NCBI GenBank assembly: GCA_004335835.1
Contig: RWJK01000132.1
Coordinates: 54,417-118,416, forward strand
Origin: Scenedesmus sp. ARA3
Lineage: Eukaryota > Chlorophyta > Chlorophyceae > Sphaeropleales > Scenedesmaceae
DNA: 64,000 nt
Direction: 5' to 3'
Positions 20,398 through 43,614 of the stretch are shown one piece after another. Under the pieces are notes generated by a model. The model made no database searches and had not been told where the DNA came from. It was given only the letters and a program-made list of their open reading frames with translations. The translations under genes and the position numbers were made by a program. The first letter of the stretch is position 1. Every line of letters starts with the position of its first letter.

Positions 20398-23130
20398 CAA
20401 TTGATCAGTACTACACGCATTGCAACTGATCTCCTCTGCAGTCAGTGCCAGTTGGAGCCACTGCAAAGGGGAACCACTGCAAAGGGGGAAAATGATCCTG
20501 ACATTAGGTGATGCACATGAGCAGATTCATCTTCAAACTCAGTACAAACGTCAATTGTCACGCGAATGGGCACAAAGTGCCAGCATGTGCAATCGTGACG
20601 AAGCCCCCCAACAGTGCTATGCTTCTGTGGTGATGCCAGCGGGCAGTAATGCCGTGCAGATCAGCTACAGGCAGTAGCTTGTGGCCCACACAAGTCGACC
20701 TGCACGTGCTGATAGGGCAGTGTATCCCGGCAACTGCATCTAACTGCACCATGCACTGCATGCTGGCAGCAGGCCTCAGCCACACGCTGCGCCTGCGCCG
20801 CACACAAGCCAGCGGCTCATACATCAAGCAGGCGCAGGCAAGGCCAGACGACGGCGCTGAACCGCAGCACACAGAGCTAGCAACAGCCAAACACCACAAG
20901 CCCAACCACGCTGGAGGTGATGCTGCTGCGGAAAGTACAAGTCTGCTGAACATCAGCTGGTTCAATGCGCGGTGCATGCTGCCAATGACAGCCCAGGGAG
21001 CAGTTTATGAGGCAGTGCCTTTCAAGTGCCACAACAGCAGCAACCAGTCAGGGGCGCAGGATGGGTGGCCACAGAGCAGTAGTACTGTGCCTTAGAGAGC
21101 ACACCCTGCTAAAATGCAACGCATGACAGCACATCATGATCATGTGCTGAGTCAGCACTCACACCACTGTCAACATAACCCAGCAGATTCACCTCCACAT
21201 GCATATAACACCACCCAGACAGTTGTCAAGTACTGTGGGTGAAATTCAAGGCAGGACCAGTCACCACCAGGCGCCGTAGACAATTTCGCCATGACATAAT
21301 GCACGTCATTGTACCATTCCGACCAGACATATGTTGCTGGTCCTGCAACTGCCGCATATTGTCTTGCTCAACCCTGACACCTCAAGTTTCACAGCACGTA
21401 AATCTGCCTCTTACTCCAAGCTGTACCCACACCAGGGGCCCAGCAGCAATGCAGGTAACCAAAGCATAGGCAAGGCCAGTCTGCTGCCTGACGTCTACAT
21501 GCCACAGCACAACAGCTGTAAGCCTGGGACGATGACAAGCGAGAGCCATGTAGTTTGTGAAACTGTTCATGTTTTGTGCCTTAAACAGTCATGTAGCTGT
21601 GTTGTCCACTGCTCCAACCTGGAGAAGGGAAAATGCACGCTGTCAGGCTCTGGCGCCTTATGCTCTCCGCGCAGCAAAGAACAACAGTTGCAATGCAACT
21701 AAGAATGCAACGGTGTGTTTGCACAATCTGAACAACATTCAACTTCTGTATGCGCATGTATCTCTGCTCATCCATGCTCTGAGAGGGAGATGCAAAGGCG
21801 ATCTTGTGAACCGCACCCACAGCGTGTCCTGGGACAGCACCAGCCGACAGCCAAAGGTTGCCACATCTGTACAGGTAGAGGGTGTGGAGCCCAGGGGCGG
21901 CGCCCCTGGCCTCTAAGCCTTAACGTACCCAGGAGTTGCAGAGCCGCCTGGGTAGTCACTCACTCACTCACTCATTCACAGCCACATCTGCCTGCAACAT
22001 GAGACAGGGCTCACCCCGGCAGGGCACGCAACATGTCAGCCTTAGCAGCACACGAGTCCGCACATATGGCGCATTGCGGTGCATCAGATAACATAGTAGC
22101 GCACACAGCACTGCTTCACCCAGCTTACGTTTGCGTGCTGCTCATTACACCCCAAATACATACACACCTTCCACGACTCAGACAGTTCAAGGGCGTGGCA
22201 GCTCATAGAGCTGAGTCCGGCTGCGGCCTTGTCTGCCTGTCATTGTAGCAGCCTGATGGCCCTGAGCAGGCACGAATTGACCGAAGCACACAATTTTAGA
22301 CATACGGAAGCAGCACTTCAAAGTGCTCATCCTCAACAGTGATGCGCCTCAGCTGCGCATCAAGTTGCTTTGCCCTGATCAGTGGCCGGATAATGCAAAC
22401 GCAGGCACACACAAGTTGAGCGTGAATTGAGCTGGGGCCATGGGGCATGCCCATGCATGCTCCAAGGAAGCCAGCTGCTGATAACGAGGCGTGAACACAC
22501 AAGAGTAACCTGAGTCTGCTTTCATCCCACAGTAACCACATGCATATTACTGCTACACTGTATTTTACTCTGGATGGGCTGCTCCACTACCGACACTACT
22601 CCATGTAACATGGTAGGCGTCATGCCATAATAACAACAAAGAAGCCAGCAGGGCGGCAGCGCTGTCGTACTGCAGCTATGAGCTAAACACACTGCTATGC
22701 AGGGCATGCAAGACGCCTTTCACATGGAGTACAGCTTGGTGCACATAACTAGCGACCAGCAGCTGAGACACCCAGCTGCAGCGGGAAGCATGTGGAGCAG
22801 CCAGTCACAGCGCACCTCTTACTCCGGCTACAGCATGTCACGCAGGTCAGCGCAAGGGAGACATCCCAAGCTTGCAGAACGCAGATACTTGCATGCAACT
22901 GACTGTAATCTCTCTGTCAACAATGATCGCCCAGCTCTCGCAGCTGACCCCCTGCGCCTTGGCAGCAGCCACATAGGCGCGCAGCTGCACACCTAGTGCA
23001 CAGTGATGCTGATGATAGCGTGCGCTAGGCAGCATAATCAAACAACCAAACCCCCATGATTATGTGACAAGCACCACCAGGTCAAAACTCTCCAGCACAA
23101 CTGCCTGTCAGTTGCTGCAACAGTTGTCCT

Positions 23131-25414
23131 TCAGATGGCTTCAACAAGTGCCTTGCTCGCCAGCTGTACCCCTTGCTCAGTCAATGCCCTCTCAGCACGG
23201 CCCACGGCCCCTGCCACACGCCTCACATACTTCTTTTGCACTCTGATATTAACCTGCTGCACGTGCCGCACTGCACTGAGCAGCGGCTCCACATCTGCAG
23301 CTTGAATACGGCTATTGCTGCTGCATGGCAGCTCAATCGCCAGGGACTGCAGCTGCCGCATTGGTGCCAGCTCTGCTAAGCTTTGCACGTTGCACCAGCT
23401 GCGCACATACACCACCAGAACCAGCTGCTTCACCTGTGGGAGCGCTGCTACTGCAGTCACCTCTGCGGCGTCGTTTACTGATAGTGCAAGCTCCTGGAGG
23501 TGCGGTAGTGCTGCCAGGCTGCGCAGGGCTGCTGTGCGGTCGCTGGTACCGTACCGCTGCAGGCTCCCAGCCTGACACTCAGCAGTGCCTCCAAACTCTG
23601 CACTCATCTGCAGCTCTCTCAGCTGTGTGCAGTACTGTGCAGTGCTAGAGAGCACGGCTGGTGCCCATGGCATGTACTGCACAATCGAGGTGAGCTTGGG
23701 AAAGGCACAGAAGGGCGGGGCGCCATCGACAACATGCAGTGCACGCACCGCAGCACAGCACGCTGTGACTTCTGGCGGCTCCTCGCCTAGAGGCACCTCC
23801 TCTTGCGGCAGCCAGCCACATGTCAGTTCATTCAGCTGCGCGAGAGGCTCTAGCGCAGCCACAGCAGCGTGCGGCAGCCCGGGCTTCACGCACAGCTGCT
23901 GCAGCTGCTGCAGGCTTGACAGGAAGCTCCAGCTGGCATCGTCCACGCAGGCGGCGCCAGGGACAGCTCTGCCAGCTCAGTCAGCCCGCCCAAGGCCGAC
24001 AGCTCGCTGCGCTGCAGTGCCAGCGGCCGTGCTGTGCCCACTGCACCCTTGAACAGGCGCAGGCGCTGCAGCTGGGGGCAGCTGGTGATGCTGCTCAATC
24101 CCTGCCGCTTTGCTGCCAGCGGCAGGCTGAGAGCAGTGAGGCGGCTGAGGCTGCCAAGTGCACTGTAGTCAACCACTTGACCCGCCGGCTGCAGCTTGTC
24201 TAAGTTTGGCTCGATCCACAGGGTCTGCAGGCTACTGGCGAGGCTTGCCAAGGCAGAGACGCGTGCGATGCTGCTGTGCAGCATCCGCACGCCGGGGTCT
24301 GCTGCACGGAACTGCAGTACCTCCAAGCCGCGCAGCTGCCCAATGATCTGCCACACCTGTGGATGAGCATGCCACTCCCCTGTGGCCTCGCCCTCGTGCA
24401 GCTTGAGCTTGAGCTCAAAGCAGGGCTCCACAAGCGGCACCACAGAGGCTGCTGCTGGCCCCGCTGCCTGTGCCGCGTGCACGGCTGCAAGCAGCCGCTG
24501 CACACCTTGCAGAGCCAGGACCATGGCAGGCGGGTCAGCATCTTCTGCCACGTCAACCACCAGCTTCGATAGGCTGGTCAACCTGCGGCACACCATCAGG
24601 GCAATGAGCAGTGCAAAGAAGTTTTCAGCGCTGTTGATTGACAACACGGGCTGCGCAAGCAACTCAAACTGTGCAAACATGATGTTGTTTTGCAATGTGT
24701 CACTGCGACCGCAGCAGCTGTGGTTGGCTGGCGATGGCATTACCTGAAGCATGCTCAACATCTTGAAGCAAGCAAGGACACAACTCACGCCCCCGGAAAC
24801 CTAGCCCACGCTGCACAACTTCCATCTTCATCAGTGGCAGCAATACTCTTCACTGGTTCACCAACAGTTAAGGCAACATGAATCAGAGGCAAATTCAAGC
24901 TCCCTGTGTAGTTGACAAGCTGTGTCACAGGAGCTTCAGATGGCTGGCAATGTCACCGATCACTGGATGCTCGAACCGGTGAAACCCCGCATACGCAAGA
25001 TCATAATGCACAACTCGCGCCCGCCAAATGCGCCTGTCCAGCCTGCCGCACAAAGGCCAGCTTTTGCGAAACCCAACTCCGCTGCACACGCGCTCACCCT
25101 GTCAAAGCGTCCAGTGCTGCTGGCAGGGCAGTGGCCAGGTCACGCCTGCTGCGGGGCATCACTGTCAGCTTTGTGCAGGCGGGAAAGCGAGCAGGGATGA
25201 GCGCCACAGCTGCCGACTTGCGCAAGTCGCTGCCACGAAGCCACAGTTTCTGATGCGCGCCCTGGCACAGCCTGCGCAGCTCCTTGCAGGACAGTGTGGC
25301 TGCCGCTGCTGACCCCTGGTCAAGCAGCAGCGGCAGCATGTGCTGCTCCCACCAGGCATCTCCAAGCTGCTCTGCTGCACGCAACAGCGGTGGCGGTGAA
25401 CCGTGCTGTGCCAT
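23131..25414 (-). CDS. Leucine-rich-repeat protein, possibly F-box-like, with an apparent frameshift
   Basis: Exon 1 runs 25414-25098 (MAQHGSPPPLLRAAEQLG..., with KELRRLCQGAHQKLWLRG, loosely F-box-like). Exon 2 runs 24582-23131. The junction gives ALDALTG/LTSLSKLVVDVAED, a clean phase-2 join across a 515-bp intron. Exon 2 carries irregular leucine-rich repeats such as LRGLEVLQFRAADPG, LSRLTALSLPLAAKRQGL, LPHLQELALSVND and MRQLQSLAIELP. Near 23945 the frame carrying LTELAELSLAPPAWT stops being repeat-like. The repeats resume in another frame at DDASWSFLSSLQQLQQL. The total coding length is two bases off a multiple of three. A one-base deletion (real or a sequencing error) explains this; the 14 bases between a GT and an AG there are too few for an intron. 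Function unknown; such proteins often mediate protein binding or substrate recognition. Confidence 0.68.
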
Positions 25415-26851
25415 GCTGGCGGTTTTGGTCTGAAGCAGCCAAGCTGTCCACACCGTGGACTCCACAGCCCCTGCAGACAGAGCGAGGGTTTCACTGTTAG
25501 GGCACCTGACTATCCAAAAGGTGTGTCATAGATGAGGATGGAGTCACTGGCACTTGCTGCAGCTCAATGAGTACAGTAGTGGGTGCGCTGACAACGTGGC
25601 TGGCCTGTCAAACATGCCTTCAAAGCCCGATGCAAGAATGCAAGATGTGTGATGATTGGACTCGTGTCAGAAGCATGGATCGCTGTGATGCGTAGCTTTG
25701 CTGCGACCCGAGAAGGTTCAAACACTCACTCAGGTCCGGCTGCGCTTCTTCTCCTCCCTCAGCTGTGTACGTGTCAATGTCGTGTTGCGCGATTAGCACT
25801 GCAGCCGCCTCATTGCGATCGAGCCTTGTAGGTTGCTTTCAGATCGGAAAATATGGGCCTAAGCCAAGGTGCTCTCCTGTACTGATCCTCTTGGAACAGA
25901 GCGACTAGACAAGTAGCGGTTGTGATCTAAGATTTGCTCCACTACTGGTTCTGGTGAAGGCGCTGGGAGCGTTAAAAGGCTGCTTCTTGCAGACGCAATT
26001 CAAAACGTGTTGCCTTGGCGCCATAACACAACGCTTGCAAGAACCGCCTGTAGGCATCAACCGCGACCCAATTGCGGTGATATTTACACAATTCAACTGC
26101 AGGACATGGCGGGCCTGAGAGCGCCGACACCATACTGGTAGACACCACACCACCGGTACTACTCTGATGGTCCACACCACTGGTACCAAACTGGAAATCC
26201 ACCACCAAGTAGTAATGACTTGTTGTTGATATAGAATCTCCATCAGTTGCATGCATGCAGCACGTTCTATCAAGAAAAGCACATGTTGTTGAGGGCCCCA
26301 AAAGAAGCAGGACCAACAACAGCTCATCCAAACCTGTGCATCTAATGTTCGTGTTACAAGATGGGGACACAGCCTGTTGTCGAGCCGATGACAGGCTCAT
26401 CGGGCAACTACCTGATCCATTAGCCATCCGCTGCCTCAGGCCGTTGGCAGCAGGCCCCTCAGTCCGCGACCATGACGGCGGCAGGCCCCTCAACCCGCGA
26501 CTGGCACACCCTGCAGAGCCTCCAGTGCTAGCAGACAAAATGCAGTCAGACAAGATCACAGCCCACGGCACCCAACAAGCAAGCTGCTGCTGCTGCTGCT
26601 GCTTGCTCCTGCTGATCCCTAAGCACTGGGCAAGCAGCCGGCTGCTCGCTGCCACACCGCTCTGCTGCCGGCTGTCCAATGCTGCACCAAACAGCAGCCT
26701 CAAGTTGGAATCAGGCCCTCGGCCCCTACCAGGCGAGCCTCTAACGCCTCAACTGGCACGCCCTGCAGGCTGTTCTGTGCTAGCACGATTGATGCACGAG
26801 TCATGTGATGCACCACCAAACCTAACAACCTAACAAAACAGCCTTTCGTAT

Positions 26852-26856
26852 TTACA
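26852..26856 (-). terminator. Candidate poly(A) signal TGTAA for SMC5
   Basis: TTACA on the + strand is TGTAA on the coding strand, about 610 nt beyond the SMC5 stop. Weak evidence. Confidence 0.25.
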
Positions 26857-26922
26857 CGTCCTATTCACTGTTGCTGCTGCTTGCTCCTGCAGAGCGCAAA
26901 CGCCAGGCCAGGCCGCTCAGCC

Positions 26923-27110
26923 CGCCACTGGCACGCCCTGCAGGCTGTCAAGTGCTGCCCCTGCTGCCATGCTGTCAGCAAACCCCTCCCACTCAGCCCA
27001 CCACTGGCACGCCCTGCAGGCTGTCAAGTGCTGCCCCTGCTGCCATGCTGTCAGCAAACCCCTCCCACTCAGCCCACCACTGGCACGCCCTGCAGCCTGT
27101 CCAGTGCCGT
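26923..27110. repeat. 76-bp tandem repeat, about 2.5 copies
   Basis: The core CACTGGCACGCCCTGCAG starts near 26926, 27002 and 27078, a 76-bp period with very high identity. Older single copies of the core lie a few hundred bases away, so this is a small decaying repeat family. Confidence 0.85.
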
Positions 27111-27467
27111 GCCAAACAGCGTGTGCCTGTCATACTGCCCCGCCACCGCCTCATCAACAAGCCCGCCGTTGAAGATGTTGAGGATGGTGATGTCCTGGCG
27201 GCAGCAGCAGCAGCAGCAGCAGGCAGCAACAGGTCAGTGCCTCAAACTATAGTGCACTGAGGTGTACATGGCCGCCAGCGGCTACGGACGTGCTACTGAT
27301 GCGAGCAGCTGTGTCTCACAGGCAAGCACCCGGCAATCTAAACATGCTGCCAGTGCTGCTCCGCACAACTTGAGAGAGGCATAATGACGCCCTACTCTTT
27401 TGTAATGTTGCTGAAACGCGTCAAACACAGACGCATCAGGCCAGAACGTCACCTGCAGGCAAAACAG

Positions 27468-38328
<10,861 letters not shown>

Positions 38329-40178
38329 GTTAAACTTGACTAGTAAACGCTGATCAAGAACGATGCGGGCAACTACAGGCAGGAAACGCGGGGAGAACAC
38401 ACTTCAGCACGATTCCATTTGAATTGCGGATAATCGTGTACTGGCACTTCAGCTGCAACATGAGTTATTGGACACCAAATGAACCACCTGTGTGTCAGCG
38501 CTGCGCCTAGCCTGTGTCTGCGACGTTGTCGGGTGTGTCATGGAGGGATGCTGCGTGCTGTGCCGCACATTCTAACCCTTGTGCCCTGCTCGCTGGCTGT
38601 GGTGCTAGGCTGTTTCTGCCTGTTGGTGTGCGCCATCTTGGTGCGCGTACTGGCTAGCCGCAGCAGCCGGGTGATGGCCTGCGGCGTTTGACTGTCCGAT
38701 GGACACTGCACCTCTCAGCACCTGCCTGAGCACATGCAACAGTAGCAGCTCTGCACATGGCTTACCGCCTGTATGGCTGCTGTGTTGCAGGTCTTTAAAG
38801 CAAGGGGAGCCGACCATTGTCGAAATTGCACCATTTGAGAAGTGTACTGCGTATCCGGCAGGTGGGCACTGCCAGCCTGGCCTGAGGCCCAGTGCTTGGC
38901 GCATGTGATGTACCGCGTGCCACTCACCGACTGGTACGGTATATTGGTGAGATTTTGTGCATCAGACCAGTAGCCTTACCGCCAAATGAGCCTGCAGCTG
39001 ACTGCACAACTCTCTGACAGCCGCTGTGACGCACTGCGTTGCATGTCATATGCACCAACAGTGTTGTTGGAGTGCTCGACACTGTGGTGCGTTCAAGCGG
39101 CTGCAAATTCTTGGTCACCGACACAGCGGTGCATGCACATTGCTGCACACGAGCAAGCGTTCTTCCAGCCGCTCCTGCGGGGCCAATGGCGACATTCAAT
39201 GTTGCAAGTTGCTGTGGCTCGAATGGTAACATGATTGCCGAGTAAGCCAAAGTCCATCACCAGCCTGCATACAAGCATCGCTGCGTCATGCAGGAGCACA
39301 TGCTCAGATCAGCATCATGTGTGTGCAACCAGGAGCTGCTGCTCCTGCTGCGCCGCCTGTAGACGTTGTGTATAGTATGTGGCAGCAGGCACGCCAGCAA
39401 CAATGATGAAACTGTGGTCAGCAGCAAGTTGAAGATACTGCCAAGAGAGGACACAGCTACAAGCACCTGAAAAGCGTGCCTTCAAGGCACACGTGAGTCG
39501 CAAGTTTTTGTGTTGCTGGGGGCCCAACACCAGGCCCAACACCCGTGATCCTGATCAACCCATAAACCCCGGTGACCCACAAATCTATGGCCCGCTGGCA
39601 CTCAACAACGGTACTACAAGCAGCAGAAGCCTGTGGTTTGCATGCAGGCTGTTGCGCATCTTCCAGATGCGACACCTGCTGGTTTGCAGCTGTTAGGCAG
39701 TCGTGATGCAAATTTACGGAAGTGCACATGAATGCTCTCGCGCCCAGATCCCAACAACACTGGATCCAGGCGCATATAACCGCACATTTTGGAAGGGAAC
39801 AACACTACTCAACACCAGAATCCTCCAACTACAACTCGTGCCAGCAGAGACACTCTCCCTGCCTCATAGAAAGCACAGAGCATTGCTGCTCCTGCACAAA
39901 TCACGGCCATTGCAACCGCTTGCTGCCTTGTTTCAGGCGCAGCGAAGCACACAGGTGCCTCAGACCTGCAAGCGCTGCGCAACACAGCCCCAGCTGACTG
40001 CGTGAAGATACGACCATGCCACAGCAATAAACTGGAAACTCAACCTATAGGCTGGAAGCTCAACCTGTAGCTACAATCAATGCGGTGCCACAGAAGTCCA
40101 GCATTACTAGGTTGTCGCACAGCATTGCTGCTGCTGCTGCTGCTGGAAGGGCAAGCACGTTTAATGCCCAGCACGCAA
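38329..40178. other. Intergenic between SMC5 start and phosphatase stop
   Basis: Holds the SMC5 promoter/5' UTR and the 3' UTR of the phosphatase. No protein-like frame and no clear repeat apart from an imperfect duplication of about 18 bp near 40040-40070 (GGAAxCTCAACCTxTAG). Confidence 0.6.
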
Positions 40179-43100
40179 TTAGCGCCCAGAAGCCGCAGCT
40201 GCTGCAGCAGGTGGTGCCGAGCAGGCCTTGCCGCCGCTGCCCCTGACAATGGTGACCTGGTCTGCCACATTGAATGCCCCGCCCTGGTTCTTGGTCCAGC
40301 TCCAGGTGGCGTGTGTCTTGTTGAGCAGGTCCAGCGTGCCATGGCCAAACGAGGGCTCCCTGCAGCACACAAGACAGCAACAAGCAGGCTAAGGCGGTTG
40401 TGCTGTGCGCGTACATACATATGTGTCTTGTTGAGTACACAGGTCCAACGTGCCGTGGCCAAACGACGGCTCCCTGCAGCACACAGGACAGTGACCAGCC
40501 GGCTGAGACAGATGTGTTACAAATTACAAGTTGTACAGCATCCCCGGCTTATTCCGGCGTGAGCGAGACAGACGTGCTGTGTGTGCTTCGTATGTGCTTC
40601 GTATGTGCTCGGCGTGGACGCGCATGCTCATGACGTAAGTTGCAGTGTACACGCGTGTGTCGGAACCTGGGCTCACTTGCGCTGTGTTGCTGGCATAGTG
40701 CAAGTGCAGGTCCCTGCATGCGCATGTGCATGTGCTTGCATATTGTTACTGCCCCAGCGCTCTAAACTTGCATGCAAACATGCATGGCAGCCGTATCCGC
40801 TGCTATAGAGCTGTGGCCTCGCTGCACCACATGTTTTTCAACCCTGCCGCTGCAGTGGCTGCGCTCATGTAGCACAGCAGCAGAGTAGCAGCAGAATGTA
40901 CAAATCACCCTGCTGGCCCACGCACCTGCAGGCGCTCCAGTCTGGCTGCTCCTTGAAGCAGTAGTGGCCCTTCTGCCGTGATAGACAGCGCTCCGGCTGG
41001 TCCCTGCGGCAGCAGCAGCAACATGCATGCAGCGACAGGCGGTTGGTGCTGCCGCAGGCTTGCCATGTGGACCAGCGCGTGAGGCAGCAACGTAGCATCC
41101 CAAGCCATTTGCTAGTTGGGCCTCTGTGGAGTTTGGATCACCACACCTCACCAAAGGAGTACCAGCTTCTAGTGGTTACAACAGCTTCAGGGGTGTTACA
41201 TTTCAGACTTGAAAATTATGTGGCCACTGGGGTGGCGCCCCTGATTATCAGCAGGTCATTATGCGGTCTCACCGTGGGAACTGCTTGCCGTCTTCTGGGT
41301 GGTCGCAGAAGTCTGGCTGGCGCTTCATGGTGTCTATGAACTCCTTGTTCATGCCCTGGCAGCAGCAGGCAGTGCCAGCATGCAGTGCAGGTCACACAGT
41401 GTGTGAGTATGCTTGCATGTTAATCACCAGTAGCAGCAAGTCGTTGTTTGCCGACAGCAGGCACAGACAACTAAGCTCTGGCAGGCGCAGACGTGCCCAG
41501 CAAACATCCCCTGCTTGTGCTGACTGTGATGGACACAACAGCTAGCTGTTCAAAGGACGTCTAGCAGAGCTACGGCTGCAATCATGTCGCTACGCATACA
41601 CACCTCGCTGTTGCCGCCGTCTCCAATGGTGATGTGCACAGGGCCGCAGGTGTCCATGTAGTAGTTGCGCACCGGCTTGGTGCGCTCATACGCATGCACG
41701 TGGCCAACCAGCTGCACACAGCAGGTGAATAGCCATAGCACAGCAGAAGCAGCAGAAGGTTGCAGCTTCACCAACAGAGAACAAGCAGCACATCTTCAAG
41801 GTTTAGGGTGCATGGGAGCATCAAGTGTGTGTACTGTGCACCAGGGCTAGAGCGCCTATCACTTGCTGAACACCCACATATGCAGACATACGCGCACGTG
41901 CTGTGTGCCTGCTGCTGCCCATGTACACACTCAAGATGAAAGTTGAAGTTCAAATTGAAGTTCAGGAATTAGTAAAAGATAACATTCTCTCACCATGATG
42001 TCCACGCCGTACTGTGTCACCAGGGGCTCATAGCCTTCCCGCATGCAGTCGTTCTCCTTGAAGTGGCTGGCGTAGGTGCTGTACCAGGGCGCGTGCACCA
42101 GCAGGATCAGCCAGGGCGTGACAATGCGGTCCGTCTGCAGAACACATTGACAGCACTTCGGCAAGGAGCCAGTCCAGAAGCATGTTGTGTTGAGCACGCT
42201 TGGCCAGTAAAGCTGTTGCCAGGGCGCTGTTTGCGAGTTGTGGACACGCAAATCAGCAGAGTGCATGCATTCATAGGTGTCATGTGATCAACTTGCTGCA
42301 CCGGTTACTGGCTTTTACAGGCTTTCCTGCAGCCTACTTCCAGACCAATGGCGCTAGTACAGCAGTAGTTAACCCCAGTCGCCAAGCTCAGCAACAGTTC
42401 AATGGCCCTGCCTACAAACCAACCAAACACTCCCACTGCTCACATTGGCCAGCTCCTGCTGCAGCCACTTGTACTGCTCGTCCCTGCCGCTGCCAAAGCC
42501 CTTCTTTTCCTGATCAGGGCTGTAGCTGGTGAGGCTGATGACCTTGAGCACGCCAGGCAGCTCCACAGCATGGTACAGGTTGCTGTAGGGCGAGGATGAC
42601 GTCACGGGCTCAAAGCTCACAGGAGCTGCAGCGGAATGTTTATTGGCCAACGCAGAACCGCACAGCAGGAGCAGCATGTGATGAGTGCCATTCACAACAA
42701 GGCATCAATTGCAGCACAATGCATTTGCGGGCTGGAGCTGCAATCTGTGCATGGCATGGCAGCACAAGCTTGGAGTTGCTGAGCAACCGATGCATCTTGC
42801 ATGTCGCCCAAGCAACAGCGAGCTGCAGCACTCACCTGCGCGCCCTACGCCAGGCACTGGGAACCTGCTGTTGTAGGCCACGTTCCTCCTGCCATCTGGC
42901 AACGCCTCAATCTGCAATGCACATGAAATCACGCACAGCATTGTGACAACCATTTGCTGCTCGAGTACACTACACGTGGTTGCGCCAAGCATCAGCCCAG
43001 CAGAACAAGTTGCATTCTAGTGCTGCTGCGCGCAAGCATGCGCGGCTGAGCAGCTGCGCAATGGCAGCTTCAGTTGCCAACATTGCTAGGCAATGCACGC

Positions 43101-43581
43101 ATCACACCTCATGGTTGCCGTTGGTGTGTATCAGCGGCACACGTGACAGCAGCGGCTCGAACAGCCTGCTCCAGGTGTCCCACTTGGGCTGGTCTGCAGG
43201 GTGGGGACAGCAGCAGCAGCAACAACACAGAGATTGAACACGGCATTGGTAGCTTTGCAGCATAAAGCCAGACACACTGCAAAACACGCGATGCAATGCA
43301 CCACTACTAGTGAGTAGTACTTACTACAAGGTACTGCAAGCACTCACAAGAGTATGGCCCCTGCACCTCTTCAGGGATGTGCTCATCTGGCTTGAGCCAG
43401 GTGTCCGCATAGGTAAAGTCCCCGCCCAGCATCACCAGCGACGGCTGGCTGGCTATCAGGTGCTGCAGCATCTCACTGGTGTTGTACGTCTGGCCAGGGT
43501 CTGCGCGGCATGATGATGGTGCAAGCAAATCAGCAGCCGGCAGCAGCAGCAGCAGCAGCAGCAGCTTAAGGTTGATGTGTC

Positions 43582-43614
<33 letters not shown>

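Larger units (their letters stand above)
17802..23130. other. 5.3-kb gene-free region with hairpin, minisatellite and inverted repeat
   Basis: No frame here has convincing protein character. The stretch contains the long hairpin at 18949-19070, the 51-bp minisatellite at 19952-20320, the 22-bp inverted repeat at 20335-20397 and a short CACT run near 21958-21973. It lies upstream of the hydroxylase gene and downstream of the LRR gene. Confidence 0.6.
25415..27467. other. Intergenic between LRR gene start and SMC5 stop
   Basis: Both flanking genes are on the - strand. The region should contain the LRR promoter and the SMC5 3' UTR. No gene is evident. It holds a 76-bp tandem repeat at 26923-27110, and related single fragments near 26480-26520 and 26745-26775 (the ACTGGCACxCCCTGCAG core). 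Confidence 0.6.

Noticed and set aside
19942..20466. 174-codon open frame on the - strand across the minisatellite
   Set aside because: It is open only because the 51-bp unit lacks stops in that frame. Composition is repetitive and there is no gene context.
23931..23945. Tiny intron to explain the LRR frame change
   Set aside because: Only about 14 bases separate a GT and an AG there, far below any usable intron length; other introns in this window are well over 100 bp.
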